The notes: generated by a model not told the origin, from the letters alone. A stretch of 64,000 nt of DNA from Verrucomicrobiota bacterium (GCA_016235555.1 JACRKC010000115.1:62001-126000), one strand, 5' to 3'. Positions 31,194 to 41,046 are shown, counted from the stretch's first letter. Numbers and translations: made by a program.

Positions 31194-33746
31194 TCAACGG
31201 GAGGAAGGCGTGCCGCGCAGGTGCCGGTCCAGAAATTCGTAGGCGGCCTGGCGCTGGGCGTCGGGGAAATCGTGGCGCGCCTCGGGGGACAGGATCTCCA
31301 AGTTGCCCGCGGCGCCGAACAGCTCGTAAACCGGCCGCGCCGCGGCTTGGCATCTCAGCACGCCCGGATGATCGAAATAATCATCGCTCAGCGGGGCGTT
31401 GGTGAACACCGGCCGCGGCGCGAGCGCGGCCAGCAGCTCCGGGAAATCGAACGGCACCTGCTGCGCGTCGTCGCCGTAAACCGTGCGGATCCGCCGCAGA
31501 TGCTTGTCGATGCCCCAGTTTTTCAGGTCGCCGCCGCCATACTTCGACGCGGCGTAGTCGGCGAAGGCGTTGTAGCCGGCGCTCGACACCATGACCTTCA
31601 CGCGCGGATCGAACAGGCCGAGGAAGAGCGTGTTGTAGCCGCCCAGCGAATGCCCGATGGAGCCGATGCGCGCGATGTCCACCTCCGGCAGGGTTTCCAA
31701 CACGTCGATGGCTCGCATGTGGTTCCACACGCCCTTCATCGCCGCGGTCGCGTAGCCGCGCTCGTGGGGATCGTATTTTTGATCGGGCGCGACGTTGTAG
31801 CGCTTGCCGTGGTAAAGGCCGTTATACCAGTAGTCCGGCGCCAGGACGACGTAGCCGCGCTCGGCGAGTTCCTGCGCGTAGTATTGTCGCCGCGTTGCGC
31901 CGGCATCGAGGACAGTTCCCACCTTTTCGACCAACCCCACGACGAGATCCTTTCCTTTGGAGTTGGTCCCATGCAGCGCGAGAATCGCGGGCGTCTTACC
32001 GCGGAGTTTCTTCGGGACCAGGAGGAACGACTCGACCCGGTCATGCAGATCGACGTTGTAGGCGATCTTGCGGCGGACGAACGAGCCGCAGTCCACCTCC
32101 TCCAGCACTTGCAGGTCGAGCGGCACGCGGAACGCCGCGCCCGGCAGCGGCCCCATCGCCAGCTCGACGTGGGCGACGATTTGCCGGCGGCGCGCCTCCC
32201 AGTCCACGGGCGAGGTGATGCGCCGCTCGCTCCCCTGCCCGTCCGTCGTGACGAGCAGCCGGCTGCGATCGAACGGCACGGGCTCGAGCGGGGGCGGTTG
32301 CCCGGCGGAATGCGCAACCGCACGCCGGATGAGCGCGGTGAGCTCCACTTCCATTTTGGGATCGAAGCGACCGGGGAGCAGGTAGATTTTGTGCGACAGG
32401 TCGGACTCGTAGCCGCCTTCCTGGATGAGGCGCGCCGTGGGGATGTAGGACGACACCTCGTTGGCGTAGCCGATGGTCATCGCGTGCTTCGTCGCCGGCA
32501 GGCCGCGGGCGAACGCGCCCCAGTCGGCGCAGACCTCGCCCTCCATCGCGACGATCGTGAGCTCGCCGAGCTGCCACGACTGGACCGCGTAGTCGAAGTC
32601 GCGGCGCGCATCGGGGAACGCGAGCATCTTGCGCGCCCACCAGGTCGTCGCTCCGGTGAGGCTGCCGTCGAGCGCCAGCTTTTTGATTTCCTCCTGGCCC
32701 GGTCCCGCCTGAAGGCTGAGCTTGCCGCGCACGAGCACCCCACCCAGCCGGGCGTCGAGCGGCTCCAACGGCAGGCTGGTTCGGATACGCGCGAGAATCG
32801 CCTGCGCCAGCGCGAGCCCCGCCTCGTGGCTGCGTTCGAGGCTGGCCGCAAACTCGTGGCGGCCGGTCGCGGGATCGCGGTAGACGACCTTGGCGTCACC
32901 ACCGGCGCCGTTGACGAACATGGCGCGGCAATCCTCCAGGTCCGCTTCGAGCTTGCGCCGCATCGCGCCGGGATAGTCGGGCGACCACTGGTTGAGTTTG
33001 CCCAGGCTAGTGGGATGGCACGCATGGCCGACCACGATCACCTGGCGGGGCGACGTCTCGCGGCGCACGCGCAGGATCGGCGTGTGGCGGTCGTAGCTGC
33101 CAGCCGGATTGACGGCCCACTGGATGCCCTGCGCGCCCGGCAGGCGGCGGTTCATGCCGATCTGGGCCTCGGTCCAGCCATACGCGACCTCGGCCGGCGC
33201 GAGGTTTTTCAGCGCGCGATCGGCGAGATCGAGCAGCGTCGTCTCGAGGAAGCCGAGATACCAGATGTTGGGATCGCCGATGGCGGAGCCGGTGCGGAAG
33301 TTGACCGCGGGGGCCCAATGCGTGTGCGAAGCGGAGAAGCACACGTTTTCCCCGGGGATGCCGTGCGCCTTCGCGATCTTGTGGCGCACGGCGTCGATCG
33401 TGATGCGGCCGAAGCCGAGCAGGTCCGCGGTGAACAGGATCGCGCGCTTGCCGTCCGCATCCTCGAGGGCGAGCGCCTGCGCCAGCAGCGGCGACTCCGA
33501 TCCCTCCATGATCCGCGACCCGCCAAATCCCGCCGGCATGACGGGCATGCCGGGCTTGGGCGTGATGTCGGCTTGCGCAAACCCGGCCTTCCAAGGGCCG
33601 GGCGATCCGGCGCCACCCGGTGGAGCCGCGGCGGCTGCGGCGGACGCGGCGATCACGAGGAAGCAAAACGCGTGGAAAACCAGGACCGGAACGGCTGCCC
33701 TCCACGCGCCGAACAATCTGGGTGAGGTTGGCGTGGGTGCGCTCAT
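31194..33746 (-). CDS. Fusion of ceramidase-like domain and alpha/beta hydrolase
   Basis: An 850-residue exported protein. After a hydrophobic leader at about 18-42, residues 50-510 form a neutral/alkaline ceramidase-like domain: WKAGFAQADITPKPGMPVMP, NVCFSASHTHWAPAVNF, VVGHACHPTSLGKLNQW and FVNGAGGDAKVVYRD. Residues 540-850 form an alpha/beta hydrolase with GPLPGAAFRVPLDLQVLEEV, ILALHGTNSKGKDLVVG, nucleophile IGHSLGGYNTLFLG and C-terminal histidine in ARHDFPDAQRQAA. That half is a paralogue of the gene at 35533-36552. The ATG overlaps the stop of the upstream DUF4038 gene (ATGA). One chain would combine amide and ester removal; an unusual pairing. Confidence 0.82.
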   Translation of the reverse strand: MSAPTPTSPRLFGAWRAAVPVLVFHAFCFLVIAASAAAAAAPPGGAGSPGPWKAGFAQADITPKPGMPVMPAGFGGSRIMEGSESPLLAQALALEDADGKRAILFTADLLGFGRITIDAVRHKIAKAHGIPGENVCFSASHTHWAPAVNFRTGSAIGDPNIWYLGFLETTLLDLADRALKNLAPAEVAYGWTEAQIGMNRRLPGAQGIQWAVNPAGSYDRHTPILRVRRETSPRQVIVVGHACHPTSLGKLNQWSPDYPGAMRRKLEADLEDCRAMFVNGAGGDAKVVYRDPATGRHEFAASLERSHEAGLALAQAILARIRTSLPLEPLDARLGGVLVRGKLSLQAGPGQEEIKKLALDGSLTGATTWWARKMLAFPDARRDFDYAVQSWQLGELTIVAMEGEVCADWGAFARGLPATKHAMTIGYANEVSSYIPTARLIQEGGYESDLSHKIYLLPGRFDPKMEVELTALIRRAVAHSAGQPPPLEPVPFDRSRLLVTTDGQGSERRITSPVDWEARRRQIVAHVELAMGPLPGAAFRVPLDLQVLEEVDCGSFVRRKIAYNVDLHDRVESFLLVPKKLRGKTPAILALHGTNSKGKDLVVGLVEKVGTVLDAGATRRQYYAQELAERGYVVLAPDYWYNGLYHGKRYNVAPDQKYDPHERGYATAAMKGVWNHMRAIDVLETLPEVDIARIGSIGHSLGGYNTLFLGLFDPRVKVMVSSAGYNAFADYAASKYGGGDLKNWGIDKHLRRIRTVYGDDAQQVPFDFPELLAALAPRPVFTNAPLSDDYFDHPGVLRCQAAARPVYELFGAAGNLEILSPEARHDFPDAQRQAAYEFLDRHLRGTPSSR

Positions 33747-35536
33747 CTTAGTGCAGCTCCTCCCGCCGGCCCCCCGGCGCGAACGAGCCGGACGACGGCA
33801 TCGTGGCCCGTCCACGGTGCCGTCAGTTCGATGCGTCCACCGCCCTGGATGGCTGCGCCGCGGGCGCTCGCGCCGTCATGGGGCCGGAACCACTCGACCG
33901 CGAATCGTCCGGCGGCCGCGCTCAAATCGAGCCAGAGTCGCGCGGTGCACGTCGCATCGGCGCGCACGGATTTGCCCGCGGAGACGCTGTTCGGATGGTA
34001 GATGAGGAACTCGTCGGCGCCGCGCCGCATGAGCTTGGGGGCATCGGCGGCGACCCGGCCGTCGGCGTCGCGCACCAGCGCCGGCGCCACCTCGAAATCC
34101 GACAGCTCGACCCGGCGCGCGGAAAAATAGTCGCGGATCACGCGCACCGAATCGAGGCCCACGAGCGGTCGCGTGTGGGTGTAAGGCGGGCGATTGCGCC
34201 ACGGCGCCGGCGCCGGGCGCGTGCCCGTCTGGCTGTAGGGATGCAGGACCCACCAGCGGCCGCCGTAGTTGGCCGAGCCGTCCGAGAGCAGCCAGCTCCA
34301 GAAAAGCCGCCGCTGGAAATACCGCATGTCCTCCGGATCCCGATCGAGCGGGTGGTCCTGCTCGTAGCGGTCCTCGCCCAGGAAGACCGGCTTGGCCGCC
34401 GCGCGATACGGCGCGAGCGCCGCCGCCCCGAGGTCGTAGTTGTTCTCGAGGTGCACGTAGGTCGCCCACGCTTCGTTTTCGAAATGAAACGGGACGGTGC
34501 GCGCGGGGCCGGTGGAGAAAGGCTGAAGCCACGGCGCGTGCTGGCGGAAGAACTCCCCGGTCTCGCGCGACGCAGCGATGTTCTGCGGGAACTGCAGCGC
34601 ATTGCCGCCGCCCGGGATTTCCGGCGCGCCGCCCGGCACCGCGACAGGCGCGTAGTGCGCATCGTTGAAGGCAAGCCACATGATCTGAGGGAAGGCGGCG
34701 AAACGCGCGACGAAGTGGCGCAGCAGCCGCTCCTTTTGCGCCGACGTGAGCGTCGCCCAGAAGCGCGTGTCGGTGCGGTAGCGCTCCAGCGGAAAAAGGA
34801 TCAGCTGCACCGCCGCGTCCGGATGGTGATCGAGCAGCCAGCGCAGGCGGCGATCCGACTCCTGCAATAGATCGAGGCGCACGCGATCGCGCGATTCCTC
34901 GAAAAGGCCGGACCAGCCCTCGATGCCATCCGCGACCGACGGGGGCGAGAGCGGCGGGGCCTTCGCGAGCCAGCTGCGAAACGACGTGATGCCGTGGGCG
35001 ACCGCGTCGCCCACGTAATCCTGAAAATCCCGGAAGGTGATCTCGCCGCCCAGATTGTCGCGCGTGGCGAGGAGGAGGTAGGCGGTGTCATTCAGGTTCA
35101 GGAACCAGCGCCCGTCCTCGGTCATCCATTGGCGCGGATTTTTCGGATGGATGAGCAGCCGCCCGCGCAGCTTCGAGTCGGCGGCGCGAAACACACCGCG
35201 CTGATCCGCCAGCGCGCGGTCCGTCGCGCACTGCGACGACCAGCGCCACTCGCCGGGCTCGCTCACGTAGACGCGCGCGCGCCACGTGTTCGCGCCGTCG
35301 AAGAACGCCGACACGGTATTCGCGTTGGCCGCGCCCGACGGTGGCGTGAAGGTCACGATCGCGATGGTGTCGAACGGATTCGCCACCGCGCCGTCGCCCC
35401 TGAGCGCGATTTCGTGGACGCCGAACTTGGCGGCGGTCGCGCCGGCATCGGTGAAGTTCGCGGCGACCGCGCTCGCACCCAGCCACGAGCCCAGAAAAAA
35501 CAGCGCGGCGCGGCGAATCGGTTTTGTCGTCATCAT
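33743..35536 (-). CDS. Secreted DUF4038-type glycoside hydrolase (third copy)
   Basis: A 597-residue secreted protein (MTTKPIRRAALFFLGSWLG leader). DUF5060-like beta domain at about 30-120 (NPFDTIAIVTFTPPSG, GANTWRARVYVSEPGEWRW), DUF4038-like barrel from about 130 (LIHPKNPRQWMTEDGRWFLN, DTAYLLLATRDNLGGEITF, FAAFPQIMWLAFNDAHYAP, KPVFLGEDRYEQD as probable catalytic glutamate, WWVLHPYSQTGTR), and a C-terminal small beta domain (DEFLIYHPNSVSAG, AVEWFRPHDG). It is more diverged from the copy at 17946 than a recent duplicate would be. It is coupled by ATGA overlaps to the hydrolase genes on both sides, so the three probably act on one substrate. Confidence 0.8.
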   Translation of the reverse strand: MMTTKPIRRAALFFLGSWLGASAVAANFTDAGATAAKFGVHEIALRGDGAVANPFDTIAIVTFTPPSGAANANTVSAFFDGANTWRARVYVSEPGEWRWSSQCATDRALADQRGVFRAADSKLRGRLLIHPKNPRQWMTEDGRWFLNLNDTAYLLLATRDNLGGEITFRDFQDYVGDAVAHGITSFRSWLAKAPPLSPPSVADGIEGWSGLFEESRDRVRLDLLQESDRRLRWLLDHHPDAAVQLILFPLERYRTDTRFWATLTSAQKERLLRHFVARFAAFPQIMWLAFNDAHYAPVAVPGGAPEIPGGGNALQFPQNIAASRETGEFFRQHAPWLQPFSTGPARTVPFHFENEAWATYVHLENNYDLGAAALAPYRAAAKPVFLGEDRYEQDHPLDRDPEDMRYFQRRLFWSWLLSDGSANYGGRWWVLHPYSQTGTRPAPAPWRNRPPYTHTRPLVGLDSVRVIRDYFSARRVELSDFEVAPALVRDADGRVAADAPKLMRRGADEFLIYHPNSVSAGKSVRADATCTARLWLDLSAAAGRFAVEWFRPHDGASARGAAIQGGGRIELTAPWTGHDAVVRLVRAGGPAGGAALR

Positions 35537-36552
35537 GTCAGCACCTTTTCAAGGAACGCGTAGGCGCGCCGGCGCACCTCCGGGGGAAAATCGTGCGGGC
35601 CGTCCGGATGCTCGACGGTGATCCCGTCCGGCGCACCGAGCAGCGCATAGACCTCGCGCGCCGCCGCGACCAGGCGATCGACGCTTTGCCACCGGAAGTT
35701 GGAGTCTTTCAGCGGTGCGTTCACAAAGATCGGGCGCGGGGCGGACGCGGCGAGCAGGTCGTTGAAATCAAACGGAATCTCCTCGAGGCGCCCGCGATAC
35801 TGCGCCAGCCGCGGCATGTAGAGATCCTGACACCAGCCCTTGCCGCGCTCCCAGTATTTCGGGTCGCCGCCGAAGTAGTCGCGAAACGAATCGAACCCGC
35901 AGCTCGTCACGACCGCCTTGATGCGCGGCTCGAAGACCGCGGTGTAGATCGCATTGTGCCCGCCCAGCGAATGCCCGATCGCGCCGTAGGCGCCGTGCTT
36001 CGTCTCCGGCAGCGAATCGAGCAGATCGAGCGCACGGACGTTGTCCCAGATCGCCTTCATCGTGCCGCCGGCGTAGCCGAGTTGGAAGATGTCCGGCTGA
36101 TACTTCGCGAGGCGCGGGTAGTTCGGCGCGATCGTCACGAAGCCGCGCTCCGCCAGCTCGCTCGCATACTGCCGGTTCGGCGTGGTCCCAATGCCCTGGA
36201 TCACCGAGCCGTGGCCGACCGTGTTGTTCGTGCCGTGCAGGCACAGCGCGGCCGGCGCGGGCTTCCCGGCGAGTGCGGATTTCGGGAGGAGCAGGTAGGC
36301 GGGCGTGCGCGAGCCGGGCTCGCTGGCATACGTAATGAGCCGGCGCACGTGGCTGCCGCAGTCCACTTCCTCGCCCATCCGCACATCGAGGGCGCAGCGT
36401 TTCTCGTCGCCTGGCAACGGCCCCATGATCTCCTGCGCCGCGGCGAGGATCTGCGCGCGGCGCTTCGGCCAGCCGGCGCGCGGCCCCGGCGTTTGCGCCC
36501 GGGCGGCGACCGCGGTCGCGGCGAGGAGTTGGAGGAACGTGCGGCGTCTCAT
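35533..36552 (-). CDS. Exported alpha/beta hydrolase, acetyl-esterase-like
   Basis: A 339-residue protein with a short export leader (MRRRTFLQLLAATAVAARA, Tat-like). Catalytic serine in AIGHSLGGHNAIYTA, acid region SAPRPIFVNAPLKDSNF and histidine in DGPHDFPPEVRRRA. LCLHGTNNTVGHGSVIQGIG forms the oxyanion-hole region. Its sequence parallels residues 540-850 of the fusion at 31194-33746 along the whole length, including MGPLPG, EEVDCGS, ASELAERGF and PFDFNDLLAA, so the two share an ancestor. It is the first gene of an ATGA-linked trio with the DUF4038 and fusion genes, 32 bases after the PVC heme protein gene. Confidence 0.83.
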   Translation of the reverse strand: MRRRTFLQLLAATAVAARAQTPGPRAGWPKRRAQILAAAQEIMGPLPGDEKRCALDVRMGEEVDCGSHVRRLITYASEPGSRTPAYLLLPKSALAGKPAPAALCLHGTNNTVGHGSVIQGIGTTPNRQYASELAERGFVTIAPNYPRLAKYQPDIFQLGYAGGTMKAIWDNVRALDLLDSLPETKHGAYGAIGHSLGGHNAIYTAVFEPRIKAVVTSCGFDSFRDYFGGDPKYWERGKGWCQDLYMPRLAQYRGRLEEIPFDFNDLLAASAPRPIFVNAPLKDSNFRWQSVDRLVAAAREVYALLGAPDGITVEHPDGPHDFPPEVRRRAYAFLEKVLT

Positions 36553-36584
36553 GGCAGGGGTTCAGCGCGAGGTGACGGCCAGGT

Positions 36585-39500
36585 TCATTGGAGGCTGCGG
36601 AGGAACGCCACGAGGTCGGCAAGGACTTTCGGCTCCACCGCGCGATCGAGACCGGCCGGCATGAGCGACATGGCGACCGGCTCCAGTTTCGCGATGGCGG
36701 AACGCGGCACGGCATTCTCCCGACCGTCGGCGGTCAAGACGACGATGCTGTCGGCCGTCTCCCGCGGAATCGTGCCGGTCAGGGAACTGCCGTCCCGCGT
36801 ATTGACCTGAAACGCCTCGTAGCCACGCGCGATGATGGCGCTCGGAAAGCTGATGGCTTCGAGCAGATCGCGGGAGGTTCGGCTCCGGCCGATGTGGGTA
36901 AGATCCGGCCCCAGCACGCCGCCCGTGTCGCCAACGCGATGGCAGGTCAGGCACGCGCCCGCACCGGAGAGAAACGCGGCGCGGCCCCGCGCCGGATCGC
37001 CGTCAGCGGTCAGGTTTTCGAGTTCCGTCACGCGGCTGTCCTTGGCGTTGTTTTGACCCGTGATCTCGGCGATCATGCGCGCGGCGTTCTCGTGTGCGGG
37101 CGGAGGGAATCGGAGGAAAATCGCGTTCAAGCTCTGCTGCGTCACGCCCCAGCGGCCAGGCGAACGCTCGAGCTGTCCGAGCAGACGGGCGCCCAGCTCC
37201 GCATCGGCCGGTCCGCGCTGAAACGCGCCAAGCAGTTGCTGCAGTTCGACCGGGCCGGCCGCCGGCATCACGTCGATCAGCTTCAGCAATTGGGCGCGGC
37301 TGAGTTTTGCGCCCGCCAGCACCGTGGCGCTCTGGAGTCGCGCGTCGGCCGTCCCCCCGCGCACAAACGGATCGAGCAGCAGGTCAAACGAAGCGGCCTC
37401 CATCTCGGAGTCGGCCCCGGCGGCGAGTCGCAACGCCGTCATCCGCAGCGCGGCCGGCCGGCCGGCGTCGCGGCCGACGTCCTGCAGCGCCGACGTGAAC
37501 CCGCGCTGGCGGTGCGCGGCAATAGCGCGCAGCGCCGCCTGCGCGCATCGCGCATCGGACGAACGCAGCGACGACACGAGCAGTTCGCGCCAGCTCTCGT
37601 CCCAAGCTTCGGTCGCACCTGCAATCGCGTCGAGCAGCACCACCCGATCAATCGCGGTCCCGGACGACGAACGCAGCCAATCGCGCACTTCCGGGGCGGG
37701 CAGATACGCGGCGACCAGCCGGGCGACGATCTCCTTCGTGGCGGGCTCCGGCGGCCCGCCGGCCACGACGGCGAGAAACTCCGCCGCGGCGCCGCCCCAC
37801 TCCGGGTGGCAGACGGCGATTTGCAGCGCCGCCGAGCGCAGCGCCGGCTCCGGATCGCGCAGCGCGGCGAACACGGGCGCGGCCCCGAGTTTCCCGCCCT
37901 TGCTGGCATCCAACGCGATCAGCGCGGCCCGGCGCACCAACGGCTCGCGCCGGCTGAGCAGTGCCTGGGTTTCGTCCGGCGCGTCGATCTCGACGAGCGC
38001 GTAGGTCAAGGCGTGGGTGAGGATCGGATCGCGCGGGGTCGCCGCGGCGGCGGCCAGGGCCGGGACGGCCTTAGGACTCCGTAGGCGGCCGAGCGCGCGC
38101 GCCGCCTCGCGTTGCACAGCCGGCGCCTCGTCGCCCAAGAGGGCGAGCAGCGGTTCGGCGGCGTCACGATCGGTGGTGATGAACACGCTCTGGCACGCGG
38201 CCACACGGATGCGCGCGTCGGAATCCCGCAGCGCGCGGCACGCGGCGGACTGCGCAGCGGGCGAGCCGATGCGGGTGAGCGACCACACGGCGTTGCTGCG
38301 GGTGAGGTAGTCGCCCCGCTCGAGCGCGCGGGCGAGCGCGGGCACCGCGGCGTCGCCACGCCGCGCCAGCCCGGCGAGCGCGCGGTCGCGCACGACCATC
38401 CGCGGGTCGCCGAGCAGCGCGGCGAGCGACTCGGGCGAGTTCGCCTGCCACGCGATGGCGTTTCCCCGCGGATCGGCGGGCGGTCGCGCGCCGCTGCGGC
38501 GGATGCGGTAGATGCCGCCCGTGATCTCCGTGCGCGACAGGACCGAGGTCGGACAGCCGCGGCGATACCACGCGCCCGTGTCGATCACGAGAAGGCTGCC
38601 GTCGGCGTCCTCGAAGACGTCGGTGAAGTGGGCGCCGTCCGCGACGGTCTTGGCGAACTCCTGCGCGGCGCCACGATAGGTGGAGCCCGTGCGCTGGAGC
38701 GGCACGCGCATGATGCGGCGCGTGTTGAATTCGGCGTGGAAGAGATTGTCGCGATACTCGTCGCCCCAGGACGCGGTGCGCGGGAGGGCAAGACCGGCGG
38801 GCGCGACGTGCCCGAGGAACGCGACCGTCGGCAGCAGTTCGCCGGTGCGCGTGAACTCGGCGAGGATGGGCAGGCGATCGGTGCGCGGATACACGCCGCC
38901 GTGGACCCAGTGCAGGATCGCATCGTTGCGCGGCCCGCTGAGGACGATGTTCGCCGTGCCGAACATCTCGCCCTCCTGGTTGAAGGCCACCTCCACCGGG
39001 TTGTCCATCCCGCCGCCGGCATGCACCTGGATGTCACTGCCGTCGGGACGGCACGACCAGATCCGCGCGCCCATGCCCTTCGACACGAGCGCGCCGCCGG
39101 CGTTCTGATAGACCTCGTGGCCCCGGGCTCCGTTGGTCCAGTAGAGCCGGCCGTTGGGATGGATGAACGGCCCGTGAATATCGGCGGCGTTTCCATTTGC
39201 CCGGAAGCCGGTCGCGATGAGCGTCCGCGTTTCCGCCCGGCCATCGCCGTCGCGATCCTCCAGCCGCCAAATCCCGGGGATCGAGGCGACATACAGGGCC
39301 CCCTCGTGCCAGGCCGCGCCCATCGGATAGGCGAGCTGGTCGGCGAACACCGTGGAGCGATCGAAGATCCCGTCGCCGTCGGTGTCCTCCAGCAGCGTGA
39401 TCCGGCTGGGGAGCTGCGCCAGCAGCTCCTTTTCGTCGAGATTCACGCCGGCGTTTTCCGCCACGAAGAGCCGGCCGCGCTCGTCGAAGGTGCCGAGCAT

Positions 39501-39653
39501 GGGAAAGGTGACGAGCGGCGGCAGCGCCACGGGAACGACCTCGAACCCCGCAGGGACTTGAATCGAAATCGGCCGCGGTTGAGCCGCCAAGGCAACGGAC
39601 GCAATCGCGGCAAGGGCGAGGACCGCGGGCGCACGGTGAGACGGAGTTCGCAT
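36585..39653 (-). CDS. PVC-type heme-binding protein (propeller, HEAT repeats, cytochrome c)
   Basis: A 1022-residue secreted protein. Residues about 30-400 form a beta-propeller (GRLFVAENAGVNLDEKELL, EDTDGDGIFDRSTVFAD, FIHPNGRLYWTNGARGHE, AHFTDVFEDADGSLLVIDTG). About 420-860 consists of HEAT-like alpha repeats (VPALARALERGDYLTRSNAV, AVQREAARALGRLRSPKAV). The C-terminus is a mono-heme cytochrome c: CLTCH at 901-905 and a probable axial methionine near EPVAMSLMPAG. This three-part build is typical of Planctomycetes and Verrucomicrobiota, and is often placed near carbohydrate or ester degradation genes. A role as periplasmic electron acceptor for the exported oxidoreductases is plausible but unproven. 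Confidence 0.92.
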   Translation of the reverse strand: MRTPSHRAPAVLALAAIASVALAAQPRPISIQVPAGFEVVPVALPPLVTFPMLGTFDERGRLFVAENAGVNLDEKELLAQLPSRITLLEDTDGDGIFDRSTVFADQLAYPMGAAWHEGALYVASIPGIWRLEDRDGDGRAETRTLIATGFRANGNAADIHGPFIHPNGRLYWTNGARGHEVYQNAGGALVSKGMGARIWSCRPDGSDIQVHAGGGMDNPVEVAFNQEGEMFGTANIVLSGPRNDAILHWVHGGVYPRTDRLPILAEFTRTGELLPTVAFLGHVAPAGLALPRTASWGDEYRDNLFHAEFNTRRIMRVPLQRTGSTYRGAAQEFAKTVADGAHFTDVFEDADGSLLVIDTGAWYRRGCPTSVLSRTEITGGIYRIRRSGARPPADPRGNAIAWQANSPESLAALLGDPRMVVRDRALAGLARRGDAAVPALARALERGDYLTRSNAVWSLTRIGSPAAQSAACRALRDSDARIRVAACQSVFITTDRDAAEPLLALLGDEAPAVQREAARALGRLRSPKAVPALAAAAATPRDPILTHALTYALVEIDAPDETQALLSRREPLVRRAALIALDASKGGKLGAAPVFAALRDPEPALRSAALQIAVCHPEWGGAAAEFLAVVAGGPPEPATKEIVARLVAAYLPAPEVRDWLRSSSGTAIDRVVLLDAIAGATEAWDESWRELLVSSLRSSDARCAQAALRAIAAHRQRGFTSALQDVGRDAGRPAALRMTALRLAAGADSEMEAASFDLLLDPFVRGGTADARLQSATVLAGAKLSRAQLLKLIDVMPAAGPVELQQLLGAFQRGPADAELGARLLGQLERSPGRWGVTQQSLNAIFLRFPPPAHENAARMIAEITGQNNAKDSRVTELENLTADGDPARGRAAFLSGAGACLTCHRVGDTGGVLGPDLTHIGRSRTSRDLLEAISFPSAIIARGYEAFQVNTRDGSSLTGTIPRETADSIVVLTADGRENAVPRSAIAKLEPVAMSLMPAGLDRAVEPKVLADLVAFLRSLQ

Positions 39654-39684
39654 GGTGAGGTGGATCGAAGCCGGCTTCCTGCCT

Positions 39685-41046
39685 TCAGGTTTTCCCCAAT
39701 TTCGCGCGGTGCGCCCAGACTTTCTCGAACGCCTTCACGTATTGCTCGACGAGCTCCGGCTGCTCGCTGGTGAACACGGGCAACGAGATCGAGGTGCGGT
39801 TGGCCTGCTCCGAGCCGGGCAACTCCGGGATCGTCGGCGCGTGGTGCCACCACTTCGCCTCGGCATACAGCGCCAGCTTGTGTTGCAGCGGGTAGCCGTT
39901 GCCGCCGGCGCGGACGCCCTCGGCCTGCAGGGCCTTCACGCACGCGTCCCGCGACATGCCGGCCCGCGCTTCGTCGAGGAAGAGCATGTTCCAGGCATAA
40001 TAGATGCGCTTCATGTCCGGCCGGGCGGCTTGCTCGTAAAGCCCTGGCAAGTGCAGAATGCGGTCGTTGAGCCGGCGGATTTGCGCCGCCGCCCTGGCGT
40101 TGCGTTCATCGAGGCCGCGCAACTGGCAACGGGCGAGGAGGGCGGCCATCGGATGCATGCGGAATTTCAGGCCGAGGCCGGTCCCGTAGTATTTCCGATA
40201 CGGACTGTCGGCGGGGAACCCCCGCGGCTTGTCGTAGTGCCCCAGCGTCGAGCCGCGCTCGAAATCCGCGCGTTCCTGATACACGCCCATGCCGCCCTCG
40301 ATCGCGGGCAGCGGCTTCGTGTTCTGAAAGCTGAACGCGCCCATGCGGCCCCACGAGCCCACGGGCTTGCCCTGGAGCGAGGCACCGTGCGCCTGGCAGG
40401 CGTCCTCCAGCACGATCAGTCCCTTCTCCCTGGCAAATTCACCGATGCGGTCCATCTCACACGGGAGACCAATCCAGTGCACCGGCAGCAACGCGCTCGT
40501 GTTTTTTGTGAGCCGGCGCTTGGCGTCCTCGAGATCGAAATTCAACGTGCGCGGGTTGATGTCGACGAACACCGGCACGAGCCCGAACATGCGCATCGGC
40601 ACGATGCTGGCGAAAAACGTGTAGCTCGGCACCATGACCTCGCTGCCCGGCGGGAGGTCCAGCGCGAAGAACATCGTCGTCAGCGCGCTCGTGCCGCTGC
40701 AATACGCGCGGGCATGGGGCACCTGAAAGTGTTTCTTCCAGTCGGCCTCCAGCTGATCGATCGGGCCGTAGCCGGGCTCGCGGAGCAGTTTCAGGATTTC
40801 CCGCTCCTCGTCCTCCCCGTAGAGCGGCCAGCGCGTGGCGTGACCGTGCGGGTGCGTGACGGCCTTGGATCCGCCGTGCACGGCCAGCGTTTCCTTTGCG
40901 GCCGGAGGTCCTTGATCGGCGCCCGTGGCGGATTGATCCGCGAGCAAAAGGCCGGCGACGGCCGTGCCCGTTGACGTGAGAAACCTTCGCCGGGTGTCCC
41001 TGGGTTGTAGCTGGCTCGCTTGGGCCGTCGTCGTTTGAGATTTCAT
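39685..41046 (-). CDS. DegT/DnrJ/EryC1/StrS-type PLP protein with a Tat signal
   Basis: A 453-residue protein whose fold is the sugar aminotransferase family: AYCSGTSALTTMFFALDLPP, PVHWIGLPCEMDRI, D215 in LEDACQAHGAS for the cofactor nitrogen, and K244 in FSFQNTKPLPAIEGG as the Schiff-base lysine. C-terminal substrate part FLDEARAGMSRDACVKALQ. The first about 45 residues are an evident Tat signal (DTRRRFLTSTGTAVAGLLLA). Most DegT-type enzymes act in the cytoplasm on nucleotide sugars, which are absent in the periplasm, so export is surprising; PLP bound before Tat transport would explain the choice of route. It may transaminate or dehydrate a free sugar. It lies 31 bases upstream of the PVC heme gene. 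Confidence 0.85.
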   Translation of the reverse strand: MKSQTTTAQASQLQPRDTRRRFLTSTGTAVAGLLLADQSATGADQGPPAAKETLAVHGGSKAVTHPHGHATRWPLYGEDEEREILKLLREPGYGPIDQLEADWKKHFQVPHARAYCSGTSALTTMFFALDLPPGSEVMVPSYTFFASIVPMRMFGLVPVFVDINPRTLNFDLEDAKRRLTKNTSALLPVHWIGLPCEMDRIGEFAREKGLIVLEDACQAHGASLQGKPVGSWGRMGAFSFQNTKPLPAIEGGMGVYQERADFERGSTLGHYDKPRGFPADSPYRKYYGTGLGLKFRMHPMAALLARCQLRGLDERNARAAAQIRRLNDRILHLPGLYEQAARPDMKRIYYAWNMLFLDEARAGMSRDACVKALQAEGVRAGGNGYPLQHKLALYAEAKWWHHAPTIPELPGSEQANRTSISLPVFTSEQPELVEQYVKAFEKVWAHRAKLGKT

